A stretch of DNA of 64,000 nucleotides, from assembly GCA_009691195.1 (NCBI GenBank), contig SHVA01000003.1:53047-117046 (forward strand), given 5' to 3'. The notes beneath the pieces were generated by a model. That model saw only the letters and a program-made list of their open reading frames with translations. It did not search any database and was not told the DNA's origin. A program made the translations under genes and the position numbers. The DNA comes from Solirubrobacterales bacterium. GTDB lineage: Bacteria > Actinomycetota > Thermoleophilia > Solirubrobacterales > 70-9. Shown here in pieces: positions 17,375-26,268 of this stretch (position 1 is the stretch's first letter; each line of letters begins with the position of its first letter).

Positions 17375-18514
17375 ATGCCCGAGATCGGGACCGAACAGGA
17401 CGCGGCTCATCTGCGCAGGGCGCTGGAGCTTGCGGCCGGCGGCCGCGGCCTGGTCAGCCCCAATCCCCTGGTCGGCGCCGTGCTGGCCCGCGAAGGGTCC
17501 ACGATCGGGGAGGGCTTCCACGCCGAGCTCGGCGGCCTCCACGCCGAGCGGGCCGCGATCGAGGACGCCCGCTCCCGCGGCGAGTCCACCGAGGGCTCGA
17601 CAATTTTCGTGACCCTGGAGCCGTGCGCCCACACGGGTCGCCAGCCTCCCTGCACCGAGGCGATCCTCGAGGCCGGCGTCTCGCGCGTCGTCTACGCCTC
17701 GGAGGACCCGACCGAGAAGGCATCCGGCCGCGGCCCGGGCATGCTGCGCGACTCCGGCGTGGACGTCGAGTTGGCCAACGGCGCCGAGGCGGCCGCGGCG
17801 AGGCTGTTGAACCAGCCCTTCCGCAAGCGCGCCCGCACCGGACGGCCGCTGGTCACCTACAAGGCCGCGATGTCGCTCGACGGCCGGGTCGCGGCGCCCG
17901 GCGGCGACTCGCGCTGGATCAGCTCGGCACAGAGCCGCGAGCTCGTCCACCGCTGGCGCGCCGACTGCGACGGCGTCGTGGTCGGCATCGGCACGGCACT
18001 GGCCGACGACCCGCTGCTGACGGCGCGGCCCGAGGAGGGCGCGCCCGAGGGCCGCCAGGCGGCGAGGATCGTGTTCGACTCCGAGGCGAGGCTGCCGCTC
18101 GACTCAGCCCTGGTCCGCTCCCTCGACGAGGCGCCCCTGCTCGTGATCTGCGGCCAGACCGCGCCGAGCGAGCGCCTCGAGGCGCTGCGCGGCGCCGGCG
18201 CCGAGCCGATCGTCGTCCCCGGGCGCGACCGCGCGGCGAGGCTCGGGGCCGCCCTGGACGAGCTGGGCCGCCGCGAGCTCCAGGACCTGCTGCTCGAGGG
18301 CGGGCCGGTTCTCGCCGGCGGCTTCATGGACGCCGGCGAGCTCGACGAGCTGCGCCTGTTCGTGGCGCCGCTGCTCGTCGGTGCCAGCGAGGCGCGGGCG
18401 GTGCTCGAGGGCACCGGGGCCCCGCGGATCGCCGACGGCGTCAGGCCCCTCTCGGTCGAGCGCGAGCCCGTCGGAGAGGACGAGCTGATCCGTGCGCGGA
18501 TCAGGGAGTGGTAG
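17375..18514 (+). CDS. ribD: Bifunctional riboflavin deaminase/reductase RibD
   Basis: Second and third steps of riboflavin synthesis: deamination of the GTP-derived pyrimidine, then reduction of its ribose. About 379 residues. N-terminal deaminase with zinc motifs LHAERAAIEDA and EPCAHTGRQPPCTEAI; C-terminal NADPH reductase with TYKAAMSLDGRVAAPGGDSRWIS and LLLEGGPVLAGGFMDAG. The ATG at 17375 sits behind AAGAGGTGA; the frame is open far upstream but has no family similarity there. First gene of ribD-ribE-ribBA-ribH. Confidence 0.96.
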   Translation: MPEIGTEQDAAHLRRALELAAGGRGLVSPNPLVGAVLAREGSTIGEGFHAELGGLHAERAAIEDARSRGESTEGSTIFVTLEPCAHTGRQPPCTEAILEAGVSRVVYASEDPTEKASGRGPGMLRDSGVDVELANGAEAAAARLLNQPFRKRARTGRPLVTYKAAMSLDGRVAAPGGDSRWISSAQSRELVHRWRADCDGVVVGIGTALADDPLLTARPEEGAPEGRQAARIVFDSEARLPLDSALVRSLDEAPLLVICGQTAPSERLEALRGAGAEPIVVPGRDRAARLGAALDELGRRELQDLLLEGGPVLAGGFMDAGELDELRLFVAPLLVGASEARAVLEGTGAPRIADGVRPLSVEREPVGEDELIRARIREW

Positions 18515-18521
18515 GGGAGCC

Positions 18522-19139
18522 GTGTTCACGGGAATCGTCTCCGAGCTCGGAACCGTCGGCGCCATCGAGGGCGGCGGCGAGGGGGTGCGCCTGCGGATAG
18601 AGGCCGCGCTCGCCTCTGAGCTCGAGCGCGGCGACTCGGTGGCCGTTGACGGCGCCTGCCTGACCGCCGCCGAGGTCTCCGGCGGGGCCTTTGAGGCTGA
18701 CGTGATGAACCAGACCCTGGAGCTGACCACGCTCGGTGGGCTCTCCCAAGGTGACCCCGTCAACCTCGAGCTGGCGCTGCGCGCGAGCGACCGGCTCGGA
18801 GGGCACGTCGTCCAGGGCCACGTCGATGGCGTCGGCACGGTGACCTCGATCGCCGGCGACGGCTTCGCCAGGCGGCTGAAGCTCGAGCTGCCCGACGACC
18901 TGCTGCCCTACGTCGTCGAGCGCGGCTCGATCGCGATCGCCGGCACGAGCCTCACCGTCTCCGCCCTTGGAGGAAACTGGATCGAGGTCTCGCTGGTACC
19001 CGAGACCCTGGGGGGGACGACGCTCGGTGACGCGGCCGAGGGCGACAGGCTCAACGTCGAATGCGACGTCCTGGCGCGCTACGTTCGCCGTCAGGCGTCG
19101 GTCATGTCACCCTTGGAGCCCGAAAGCGAGGCCGACTGA
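18522..19139 (+). CDS. ribE: Riboflavin synthase alpha subunit
   Basis: Dismutates two 6,7-dimethyl-8-ribityllumazines to riboflavin. 205 residues made of two lumazine-binding barrels, [13 protein letters not shown] at the start and [13 protein letters not shown] opening the second half. The GTG at 18522 is chosen because it gives the invariant MFTGIV N-terminus and has AGGGGAG just upstream; the ribD stop is 7 nt before it. TGATG overlap with ribBA. Confidence 0.96.
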   Translation: MFTGIVSELGTVGAIEGGGEGVRLRIEAALASELERGDSVAVDGACLTAAEVSGGAFEADVMNQTLELTTLGGLSQGDPVNLELALRASDRLGGHVVQGHVDGVGTVTSIAGDGFARRLKLELPDDLLPYVVERGSIAIAGTSLTVSALGGNWIEVSLVPETLGGTTLGDAAEGDRLNVECDVLARYVRRQASVMSPLEPESEAD

Positions 19140-20491
19140 TGGCAGAGCAAGCCGACAAGCAGAGCGCAGCGCCGGCCAAGCGGTCGGGGGATTCCCCCTT
19201 CTCGACGATCGAGGAGGCGATCGAGGACATCCGCCAGGGCAAGATGGTCGTCGTCTGCGACGGCGAGGATCGCGAGAACGAGGGCGACCTGGTTCTGGCG
19301 GCGCAGTTCGCGACCCCGGAGGCCGTCAACTTCATGGCCATCCACGCGCGTGGGCTGGTCTGCCTGGCCCTCACCGACGAGCGCTGTGACGAGCTGGGAC
19401 TCGACCTGATGGCGGCCAAGAACGAGTCGCCGCTGGAGACCGCCTTCACCGTCACGATCGAGGCGGCCGAGGGCGTCACCACGGGAATCTCGGCCCACGA
19501 CAGGGCGCGCACGATCCAGGCCGCCGTCGATCCGAAAGCCTCGCCCGATGACCTGCGCCAGCCCGGGCACGTGTTCCCGCTGAAGGCGCGGGAGGGTGGT
19601 GTCCTGGAGCGGACCGGGCATACCGAGGCCGGCGTCGACCTCGCGCGCCTCGCCGGGCTGATCCCGGCCGGGGTGATCTGCGAGATCATGAACGACGACG
19701 GGACCATGGCCCGAGTCCCCGACCTCGTCCCCTACTGCAAGCAGCACGACCTGAAGATGCTCACGGTCACCGACCTGATCGCCTACCGGCGCCGCACCCA
19801 GAAGCTGGTCGAGCGAATCGTCTCGACCAAGCTGCCGACCAAGTTCGGGGAGTTCACCGCGGTCGGCTACCGCTCGCTCGTGGACGACAAGCACCACGTC
19901 GCCATGGTCAAGGGCGACGTCTCGGGCACCGAGGACGTCCTGGTCCGGGTCCACTCGGAGTGCCTCACCGGCGACGTCTTCCACTCGCTGCGCTGTGACT
20001 GCGGCGAGCAGCTCGAGGCGGCGCTGGCGATGATCGAGGACCAGGGGAGCGGAGTGCTCCTCTACCTCTCCCAGGAGGGGCGCGGCATCGGCCTGCTCAA
20101 CAAGCTGCGGGCCTACAAGCTCCAGGAGGAGGGTATGGACACGGTCGACGCCAACCTCGAGCTCGGCCTGCCCGTGGACCTGCGCGACTACGGCATCGGG
20201 GCGCAGATCCTCGGGGACCTCGGCCTCTCGAGCATCCGCATCCTCACCAACAACCCGAAGAAGATCATCGGCCTGGAGGGATACGGGCTCTCGGTCACCG
20301 AGCAGGTCCCGATCCGCGCCACCCCCAACCCCCACAACGAGGAGTACCTGGCGACCAAGCGCGATCGGCTCGGCCACGCCCTGCACCATCAGGGGCTGCC
20401 CTTCGACGAGGAGCTGATCCACGATGGGCAGCTGAAGGACGCCGAGCGGGAGAGACGCGCCGAGGACGCCGACCGCCCGGAGGGCACGTAG
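19139..20491 (+). CDS. ribBA: Bifunctional DHBP synthase / GTP cyclohydrolase II
   Basis: Supplies both precursors of riboflavin. 450 residues. RibB half: [44 protein letters not shown]. RibA half: [21 protein letters not shown] (zinc cysteines) and [18 protein letters not shown]. The ATG overlaps the ribE stop (TGATG). The extended N-terminal tail (about 20 residues, charged) precedes the catalytic core. Confidence 0.97.
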   Translation: MAEQADKQSAAPAKRSGDSPFSTIEEAIEDIRQGKMVVVCDGEDRENEGDLVLAAQFATPEAVNFMAIHARGLVCLALTDERCDELGLDLMAAKNESPLETAFTVTIEAAEGVTTGISAHDRARTIQAAVDPKASPDDLRQPGHVFPLKAREGGVLERTGHTEAGVDLARLAGLIPAGVICEIMNDDGTMARVPDLVPYCKQHDLKMLTVTDLIAYRRRTQKLVERIVSTKLPTKFGEFTAVGYRSLVDDKHHVAMVKGDVSGTEDVLVRVHSECLTGDVFHSLRCDCGEQLEAALAMIEDQGSGVLLYLSQEGRGIGLLNKLRAYKLQEEGMDTVDANLELGLPVDLRDYGIGAQILGDLGLSSIRILTNNPKKIIGLEGYGLSVTEQVPIRATPNPHNEEYLATKRDRLGHALHHQGLPFDEELIHDGQLKDAERERRAEDADRPEGT

Positions 20492-20495
20492 CGTC

Positions 20496-20948
20496 GTGGC
20501 CGATGTCTCCGAGCTCGAGTTCGCCGTCTGCGTCGCGACCTTCTACGAGGACCTCGCCCAGCGCCTCGTCAACGGGGCGGTCGAGGCCTTCGGCGAGGGA
20601 GGGGTGGCGCCGACCTCGGTCCACACGTTCGAGATGCCGGGGGCCTTCGAGCTGCCGGCCGCCGCCAACTGGTGCGCCCGCTCCGGCCGGTTCGCCGGGG
20701 TCGCCTGCCTCGGGGTCGTGATCCGCGGAGAGACGAATCACTACGACTATGTCTGCGGCGAGGCGGCCAGGGGAATCCAGACGGTGCAGCTCGAGACGGG
20801 AGTCCCCTGCGCCTTCGGGGTGATCACCTGCGACACCAGGGAGCAGGCGGTGGCCCGCGCGGGCGGCGACAAGCGCGATAGCGGACGCCATGCCGCCCAG
20901 GCCCTCATTGCGATGGCCCGGCTGCGCCCCCGCATCCTGGGCAGCTGA
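20496..20948 (+). CDS. ribH: 6,7-dimethyl-8-ribityllumazine synthase
   Basis: Condenses the ribBA and ribD products to the lumazine used by ribE. 150 residues; FYEDLAQRLVNGAVEAF, PGAFELPAAANW, and the catalytic-His motif RGETNHYDYVCGEAARG. The GTG is 4 nt after the ribBA stop. Last gene of the operon. Confidence 0.96.
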   Translation: MADVSELEFAVCVATFYEDLAQRLVNGAVEAFGEGGVAPTSVHTFEMPGAFELPAAANWCARSGRFAGVACLGVVIRGETNHYDYVCGEAARGIQTVQLETGVPCAFGVITCDTREQAVARAGGDKRDSGRHAAQALIAMARLRPRILGS

Positions 20949-20980
20949 GCCCCGGGCTCCCCGCCCGGCGGGCAAGACGG

Positions 20981-20986
20981 TAGCCT
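20981..20986 (+). promoter_or_regulatory. -10 box upstream of the polysaccharide deacetylase
   Basis: TAGCCT ends 8 nt before GTG 20995, the same spacing as at priA, and supports 20995 as the start even though the frame from there breaks. Confidence 0.5.
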
Positions 20987-20994
20987 CGAACGCG

Positions 20995-22214
20995 GTGGGA
21001 GACGTTTCACGCATGCGGCGCCGAGGGGCGCCCGTCCTGATGGGTTGGTCCTCGCCGCTGCGGTGGGGCTGACGGTTGCGGCACGCGCGCCGGGAAGCGG
21101 CAAGCACGGTCCTCCGGTGCACGGCGACCCGGTGGAGTCGGCGAGCCCGCTCGACCTGCGCTCGGCCAGCCTCCACCAGTCAACCTGGAGGATCGGGCTC
21201 GAGCTGGCGACCGAGGGCGCCTGGAAGGCCGAGGACCTGAGGCCGTGGCGCCCGGGACAGCCTCCGCGGCCGCACCTGTGCCTTGTCTTGCACCAGCGCA
21301 AGCGCGAGCCGGTCCTCTGCCTCGTACCGGACGAGGACGGCGGCACCGCCCTCGCGAGGGCGGCTGGGCATGGGCGCTGGAAGCGCCTGCCATCGGCCCG
21401 GCTGGAGCGAGCGGGAGACCGGGCGCTGGCGGGTACCTTCGGCTGGAAGCAGGTTGGCCTGGTGCCCGGTGGCCTGCGCTGGCGGCTCGACAGCGACTGG
21501 CTGGCCGACGGCTGCGCCTCGCCGCTCGAGAGCTGCCGTGACTACCTGCCCAACGGGGGCCCGGCACGGGCCCGCCTGCGGGAGCCGATGCCGGCCGGCT
21601 GCTCGGTTCAGGGGCCGAGCGTCCGCCACCACGGCTCCCGCCGGCGCGCCGGCGTCGGCCTCAGCTTCGACGACGGCCCCAGCACCTACACCCCCGCGAT
21701 CCTGCGAATCCTGCGCCGCTTCAAGGTACACGCGACCTTTTTCCAGATCGGCTCCCAGGTGGGGGGCGGAACGCGTGGCCTCGAGCGGCGGATACTGCGC
21801 TCCGGCAGCGAGCTGGCGGATCATTCGATGCGCCACGAGAGCCTGCCCGGCTACGGATCCATCGCCGAGACCAAGCGCAGGATCGTCCGGGCCAGCGGCT
21901 TCCGGCCATGCCTCTTCCGGCCGCCGGGAGGGGCGCTCAGCGGTGCCGAGGTGTCCGCCGCGCGGCGCGCGGGCATGAAGACGATCATCTGGGACGTGGA
22001 TCCGCGCGACTGGTCCACGCCGGGAACGGGAGCGATCATCGGCAACGTGCTGGGCAACGCGCGCCGCGGCTCCATCATCCTCATGCACGACGGCGGAGGG
22101 CCGCGCGGGCAGACGGTGGCCGCCCTGCCGGCGATCCTTCGCGGCCTGCGTCACCGGCACCTGCGGGCGATGACCGTGACCGGCCTGCTGAACGGCCACG
22201 TCCGCTGGCACTGA
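20995..22214 (+). CDS. NodB-type polysaccharide deacetylase, apparent N-terminal frameshift
   Basis: Metal-dependent deacetylase of peptidoglycan or another surface glycan (family role). From TTG 21045 the frame is open for 389 residues. The NodB core is in the second half: LSFDDGPSTYTPAIL (catalytic Asp pair), DHSMRH (metal His), FRPPGGALSG, WDVDPRDW and LMHDGGG. From GTG 20995 another frame encodes MGDVSRMRRRGAPVLMG; adding one base near 21042-21047 fuses it to the hydrophobic stretch at 21045 (VLAAAVGLTVAAR) and gives a normal signal-anchor. A Cys-containing N-terminal domain of about 180 residues precedes NodB and is not recognised. Confidence 0.8.
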
Positions 22215-22237
22215 GCGCCGCTACCATCCTCAACTCG

Positions 22238-22429
22238 ATGGCAAAGGTCTGCCACAGCTGCGGCAAGAAGCCCGGCTTCGGGAACTCCCGGAGCCACTCG
22301 ATGGTCGCCACCAGGCGCCGTTTCGAGCCGAACCTTCAGAAGGTCCGGATCCAGGAGGGCGGCCGCAGCCATCGCGTCTACGTCTGCACGCGCTGCCTGA
22401 AGTCGAACAAGGTCACCAAGGCACCGTAG
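22238..22429 (+). CDS. rpmB: 50S ribosomal protein L28
   Basis: 63 residues, MAKVCHSCGKKPGFGNSRSH ... YVCTRCLKS. This is the zinc-binding (C+) form with CxxC near the N-terminus and CxxC near the C-terminus. TACCAT at 22222-22227 ends 10 nt before the ATG. Confidence 0.97.
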   Translation: MAKVCHSCGKKPGFGNSRSHSMVATRRRFEPNLQKVRIQEGGRSHRVYVCTRCLKSNKVTKAP

Positions 22430-22445
22430 ACTCGGGCCGCTTCCC

Positions 22446-24065
22446 GTGGCCGATCCTTCAATTGAGCGATTCCGCCGCGTCGTCCGGGCCGCGCACGCGC
22501 AGCTGGAGGAACGACGCCAGGAGGTCAACGACCTCAACGTGTTCCCGGTCGCCGACGGCGACACCGGGGACAACATGGCGCTGACCCTGAAGGCGGTGAT
22601 CGACGAGCTCGATCACCTCGACGGACAGGCGGTTGACGAGATCGGCCGCACCGAGCTGGTCAACGCGCTCGCCCGTGCCGCGCTGATGGGCGCGCGCGGC
22701 AACTCGGGCGTGATCCTCAGCCAGATCGTCCGCGGCGCCGCCGAGGAGCTCGCCAGCCGTCCCGGCGAGCTGATCGACCCGGTGCTGGTGGCCGCCTCGA
22801 TGGCGAGGGCCGCCGACGCCGCCTACGACTCGGTTCGCGAGCCCGCCGAGGGGACGATGCTCACCGTCTTCCGGGAGATGGCCCACTCGATCGCCCAGCG
22901 GCTCGCGCACATGGACCGGACCCGGCTGGACCCCGACGCATCCCCGGCGGAGCAGGACGCGCTGCTCGCCGGGCTGCTGGAGGAGGTGGTTCGCGACGGG
23001 GAGCGGGCCGTGGACCGCACGCCCGAGCAGCTCGAGGTCCTGCGGGAGGCCGGTGTGGTGGACGCCGGCGCCTATGGGCTGGTGGTGATCCTCGCCGGCG
23101 TGGTCGCAGGGCTCCGCGACGACTCGGACACTCCCCCCGAGCTCGCCCACCACGCGCCGGCGCGGCAGGCCCGCCCCCACCACGAGGACAGCCGCTACCG
23201 CTACTGCACCAACTTCATCGTCACCGGATCCGAGCTCGAGGGCCGCGCCTACGTGCCGCCGCTGGACGAGCTCGGCGACTCGGTCCTTGTTGTCGGCGAC
23301 GAGGCGACGATCAAGGTCCACGTCCACACCGACGACCCCGAGGCGGCGATGGCCCTCTTCGCCGAGGCCGGTGAGGTCGGCCGGCTCGACGTCGCCGACA
23401 TGCGCGAGCAGGTCGCCGAGCGAACCGCGCGGCTCGAGGCCGGGCGCTGCGCGATCGTCGCGGTGGTCTCGGGAGCGGGCATGAGGGGCCTCTACGAGGG
23501 GATGGGGGCCTACGTCGTCGATGGAGGCGAGACCTTCAACCCGTCGATCTACGACCTGCTGGCGGCGATCCACGAGGTCCCCTCCGAGGAGGTGCTGGTG
23601 CTGCCCAACAACCCCAACGTGGTGATGGCGGCCGAGCGCGCCGCCGAGCTGTCGGACAAGCGGGCCCAGGTGGTGGGCTGCACCTCCCAGCAGGCGGGGC
23701 TGGTCGCCCTCGCCGAGGCCGCCGCCGACGCGGGGCTCGACGAGAGCGCCGGAAGGCTCGCCGACGCCCTCTCGACGGTTCGGGTCGGCTCGGTCGCCCC
23801 GGCGGCCCGTGACGACAAGCGGGGCTGCTTCGTCACCGGCGACGCGGTCGGGTTCATCGAGAACGAGATCGTCGCCTGGGGCGGGGCGGGCTCGACCCTG
23901 GCCGAGACCCTCCAGCGGCTGGCGGACGGGGCCGAGATCGTCACCGTGATCGGCGGCCACGCCGCCCCGATCGCGCTCGAGGAGATCGACGCTCCGGAGG
24001 GCGTCGAGCTCGAGCTCCACGACGGCGGACAGCCCAACTATTGGTGGTTGCTCGCGGCCCAGTAG
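22446..24065 (+). CDS. fakA: DhaL-domain fatty acid kinase-like protein (FakA/YloV)
   Basis: 539 residues. N-terminal DhaL (DAK2) domain with VFPVADGDTGDNM (Mg-ATP aspartates) and GARGNSGVILSQI; then a middle region and a C-terminal domain with VLPNNPNVVMAAERA. In Firmicutes FakA phosphorylates fatty acids held by FakB, making acyl-phosphate, the intermediate that PlsX (encoded at 33957) also makes. No fakB is in the window, so the pairing is inferred. The rpmB-fakA-recG neighbourhood matches the conserved Gram-positive order. GTG start; TAGACT (22427-22432) lies 13 nt upstream. Confidence 0.88.
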   Translation: MADPSIERFRRVVRAAHAQLEERRQEVNDLNVFPVADGDTGDNMALTLKAVIDELDHLDGQAVDEIGRTELVNALARAALMGARGNSGVILSQIVRGAAEELASRPGELIDPVLVAASMARAADAAYDSVREPAEGTMLTVFREMAHSIAQRLAHMDRTRLDPDASPAEQDALLAGLLEEVVRDGERAVDRTPEQLEVLREAGVVDAGAYGLVVILAGVVAGLRDDSDTPPELAHHAPARQARPHHEDSRYRYCTNFIVTGSELEGRAYVPPLDELGDSVLVVGDEATIKVHVHTDDPEAAMALFAEAGEVGRLDVADMREQVAERTARLEAGRCAIVAVVSGAGMRGLYEGMGAYVVDGGETFNPSIYDLLAAIHEVPSEEVLVLPNNPNVVMAAERAAELSDKRAQVVGCTSQQAGLVALAEAAADAGLDESAGRLADALSTVRVGSVAPAARDDKRGCFVTGDAVGFIENEIVAWGGAGSTLAETLQRLADGAEIVTVIGGHAAPIALEEIDAPEGVELELHDGGQPNYWWLLAAQ

Positions 24066-24101
24066 CGTGTCAGCCTCCAGCGACCAGACCAAAACAATTG
24101 C

Positions 24102-24156
24102 CCTGCCGGCGGGTTGAAGGGCCCAGAGGGCATGCAGGCCGGAGTGCGCCGGCAGG
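24102..24156 (+). promoter_or_regulatory. Long-stem hairpin in the leader of the CSLREA gene
   Basis: Perfect 9-bp inverted repeat CCTGCCGGC (24102-24110) / GCCGGCAGG (24148-24156) enclosing 37 nt, with a smaller hairpin GCCC-AGA-GGGC (24121-24131) inside. It lies between the fakA stop and the ribosome site (AGGGAGG, 24177-24183) of the next gene, so would be in its 5' leader. No U-tract; could be a terminator, a structured leader or coincidence in GC-rich DNA. Confidence 0.4.
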
Positions 24157-24190
24157 CTTGGGATTGAAAAACGACCAGGGAGGACGCTTG

Positions 24191-25693
24191 ATGCTGACGA
24201 GGGACGGGATCCGGTTGAAGGCACTGCTCGTGGGACTCGCGACGGCGACCGCGCTGCTGTTCGGCGCCGGCTCGGCGATGGCGAAGACCTACTTCCCGAC
24301 CAGCGTCAACGACCCCATCCCGGATGGCTGCAGGCCCAACAACTGCTCCCTGCGTGAGGCCGTGATCGCGGCCAACTCGACGCCCGGCAAGGACACGATC
24401 GTGCTCGAGGCCGGCAGGCGCTACGAGCTCAACATCACGGGCATCGGCGAGGATGCCGCCGCCACCGGGGACCTCGACGTGAGCGCCCCCGTGACCGTCC
24501 AGGCGCCCAAGTTCGTCAGCACCAGTAAGGGCCGAAAGCGGGCAAGGCCGGCGACGATCGACGGCAACCACCACGACAGGATCTTCGACCTGGCCTCCCG
24601 TCTGACCCTGAACAGGCTGACCCTGCAGGGGGGCGCCACCTCCGCCGGTGAGAACGGCGGGGCCGTCAACGTGGATAGCTCCGCCGGGATCCTCCGGGCC
24701 TTCAACAGCAGGCTGCTCAGGAACGACTCCGACAACCACGGAGGCGCCGTCGCGATCGAGTCGGGCGCCCACAGCCACCTCTTCAAGAACGTGAGGATCG
24801 CGGAGAATCAGGCCAACTCCGACAGTGGCGCAGTCGACATCTCCCCCGATCCAGGCGCGAAGGTCGACTTCGTCGACAGCAGAATCACCGACAACGAGTC
24901 GGGTGGCAACGGTGGCGGCTCGTACACCGACGAGGCTGCGGTCTCCTTCGTGCGCTCCACTCTCAGCGGGAACAGTTCGGTAAACGGCGGCGGCGCCCTG
25001 TACCGGAGCGGCGGCACGGTCACGGTCAACCGCTCCACGATCGCCGGCAACACCACGCCGGCGAGCGGCGGCGGCATCTGGGCGCACAACGCAACCACGG
25101 TCGTGCTCAACTCGACAATCTCCGGCAACAGCGCCGGTGTCGGAGGCGGGATCCGGGTCAACTCAAACCTCACGGTCACCGACTCAACCATCGCCGACAA
25201 CCGGGCGACCGGGAGCGGCGGCGGTATCGTCGCCGGCGGCGCCAGCTCGGCCGCCAGCCTCAACGGGGTCACGATCGCCAACAACCTCGCCGACTCCGAC
25301 AACGCCGGAGGCGGGCTTGGAGGCGGGCTCTACCAGGCCGCCGGAGACACGATCAGCTCGAAGAACTCGATCGTCGGCCTCAATCAGGTCGGTACCCCGA
25401 TGGCGACGGGGCAGGATTGCTACAACGAGGCGGCCGACTTCGACTCTCAGGGCCACAACCTGATCGGGGACATCGGGGGCTGCACGGGCTTCGACGCCAC
25501 CGGCGACCTGGTCGGCGGCAACCTCAATCTGGGGAACCTCGCCAAGAACGGTGGCCCCACCAAGACCATCGCCCTGCTCGGCGGCTCGCGCGCGATCAAC
25601 CGCGCGGGCGGCGACGCTCCGGCCAAGGACCAGCGCGGCGTCAAGCGCGGTGGCAAGCCGGACATAGGGGCCTACGAACTGGTGAAGAAGTAG
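24191..25693 (+). CDS. Exported CSLREA / beta-helix / choice-of-anchor Q protein
   Basis: 500 residues. Signal peptide (MLTRDGIRLKALLVGLATATALLFGAGSAMAK), then a CSLREA motif (NNCSLREAVIAAN, about residue 50), a run of Asn/Gly-rich beta-helix coils with repeated S-x-I-S-G/A-N units (about 150-430), and a choice-of-anchor-Q C-terminus (SRAINRAGG ... PDIGAYELVKK). Unlike the two proteins at 4.5-9.1 kb it has no Cys-paired Ig modules and only a short basic tail. Start ATG 24191 with AGGGAGG 7 nt upstream. Likely surface-exposed; function unknown. Confidence 0.85.
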   Translation: MLTRDGIRLKALLVGLATATALLFGAGSAMAKTYFPTSVNDPIPDGCRPNNCSLREAVIAANSTPGKDTIVLEAGRRYELNITGIGEDAAATGDLDVSAPVTVQAPKFVSTSKGRKRARPATIDGNHHDRIFDLASRLTLNRLTLQGGATSAGENGGAVNVDSSAGILRAFNSRLLRNDSDNHGGAVAIESGAHSHLFKNVRIAENQANSDSGAVDISPDPGAKVDFVDSRITDNESGGNGGGSYTDEAAVSFVRSTLSGNSSVNGGGALYRSGGTVTVNRSTIAGNTTPASGGGIWAHNATTVVLNSTISGNSAGVGGGIRVNSNLTVTDSTIADNRATGSGGGIVAGGASSAASLNGVTIANNLADSDNAGGGLGGGLYQAAGDTISSKNSIVGLNQVGTPMATGQDCYNEAADFDSQGHNLIGDIGGCTGFDATGDLVGGNLNLGNLAKNGGPTKTIALLGGSRAINRAGGDAPAKDQRGVKRGGKPDIGAYELVKK

Positions 25694-25711
25694 TCCCCGG
25701 AGGGGGAGCGG

Positions 25712-26215
25712 CTACCAGCCCTCGGTGCCGGGCTCTCCCTTGAAGGGCCCCTCGATCTCGGCGGTTATCCAGCCGCCGTAGAAGCCGCCGGCCTGGGGGC
25801 GGACCGGCTCCTGGTCGAGGTAGCAGGCCTGCACCCGGCCCGGGTAGAAGGAGACGTGGCCGGCCAGCGCCTCGAAGCCCTCGCTGGGCCCGGGGTAGTG
25901 CCAGGCGGCTCGCTCCGCGCGGTCACCGCCGGCCTCGAGGTTGAAGTACTCGGCGCGGCCCTTCCACTCGCAGACGCTATGGCCGCCGCCGTGCTCGACC
26001 AGGGCATCGCCATCGACGTCCTCCATGGGGATGTAGATCGTGGGCGGGCTGGAGGTCTCGAGCACGCGAAGCGCGCGCTCGCTCTCGGCGATCACCTGGC
26101 CGCCGAGCAGCACCCTGACGCGGCGGTCGCAGGGCTCGATCCGGGGCGGGCGAGGGTAGTCCCAGACCGACTCGCGCGGGCGCTCCGGGGCGGTGGCGTC
26201 GGGCGTGTCCGGCAT
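25712..26215 (-). CDS. DUF427 domain protein
   Basis: 167 residues from ATG 26215: ESVWDYPRPPRIEPCDRRVRVLLGG, then ALRVLETSSPPTIYIPMEDV, CEWKGRAEYFNLEAGG and VSFYPGRVQACYLD, the usual DUF427 pattern (small beta-barrel). No biochemical role is established that I can name. A minus-strand TACGCT (26228-26223) sits exactly 7 nt before the ATG, which selects this start over an in-frame upstream codon at 26287. Transcribed divergently from recG. Confidence 0.88.
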   Translation of the reverse strand: MPDTPDATAPERPRESVWDYPRPPRIEPCDRRVRVLLGGQVIAESERALRVLETSSPPTIYIPMEDVDGDALVEHGGGHSVCEWKGRAEYFNLEAGGDRAERAAWHYPGPSEGFEALAGHVSFYPGRVQACYLDQEPVRPQAGGFYGGWITAEIEGPFKGEPGTEGW

Positions 26216-26222
26216 CTCCCAA

Positions 26223-26228
26223 AGCGTA
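26223..26228 (-). promoter_or_regulatory. -10 box, leaderless DUF427 gene
   Basis: TACGCT on the minus strand followed by 7 nt and ATG 26215. Confidence 0.55.
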
Positions 26229-26256
26229 GAGCGGCGGTGGCATCGGCCCGCACGCC

Positions 26257-26262
26257 TAGCCT
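26257..26262 (+). promoter_or_regulatory. -10 box, leaderless recG
   Basis: TAGCCT followed by 6 nt and the GTG start at 26269; lies 29 nt from the divergent -10 of the DUF427 gene. Confidence 0.55.
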
Positions 26263-26268
26263 TGTGGC

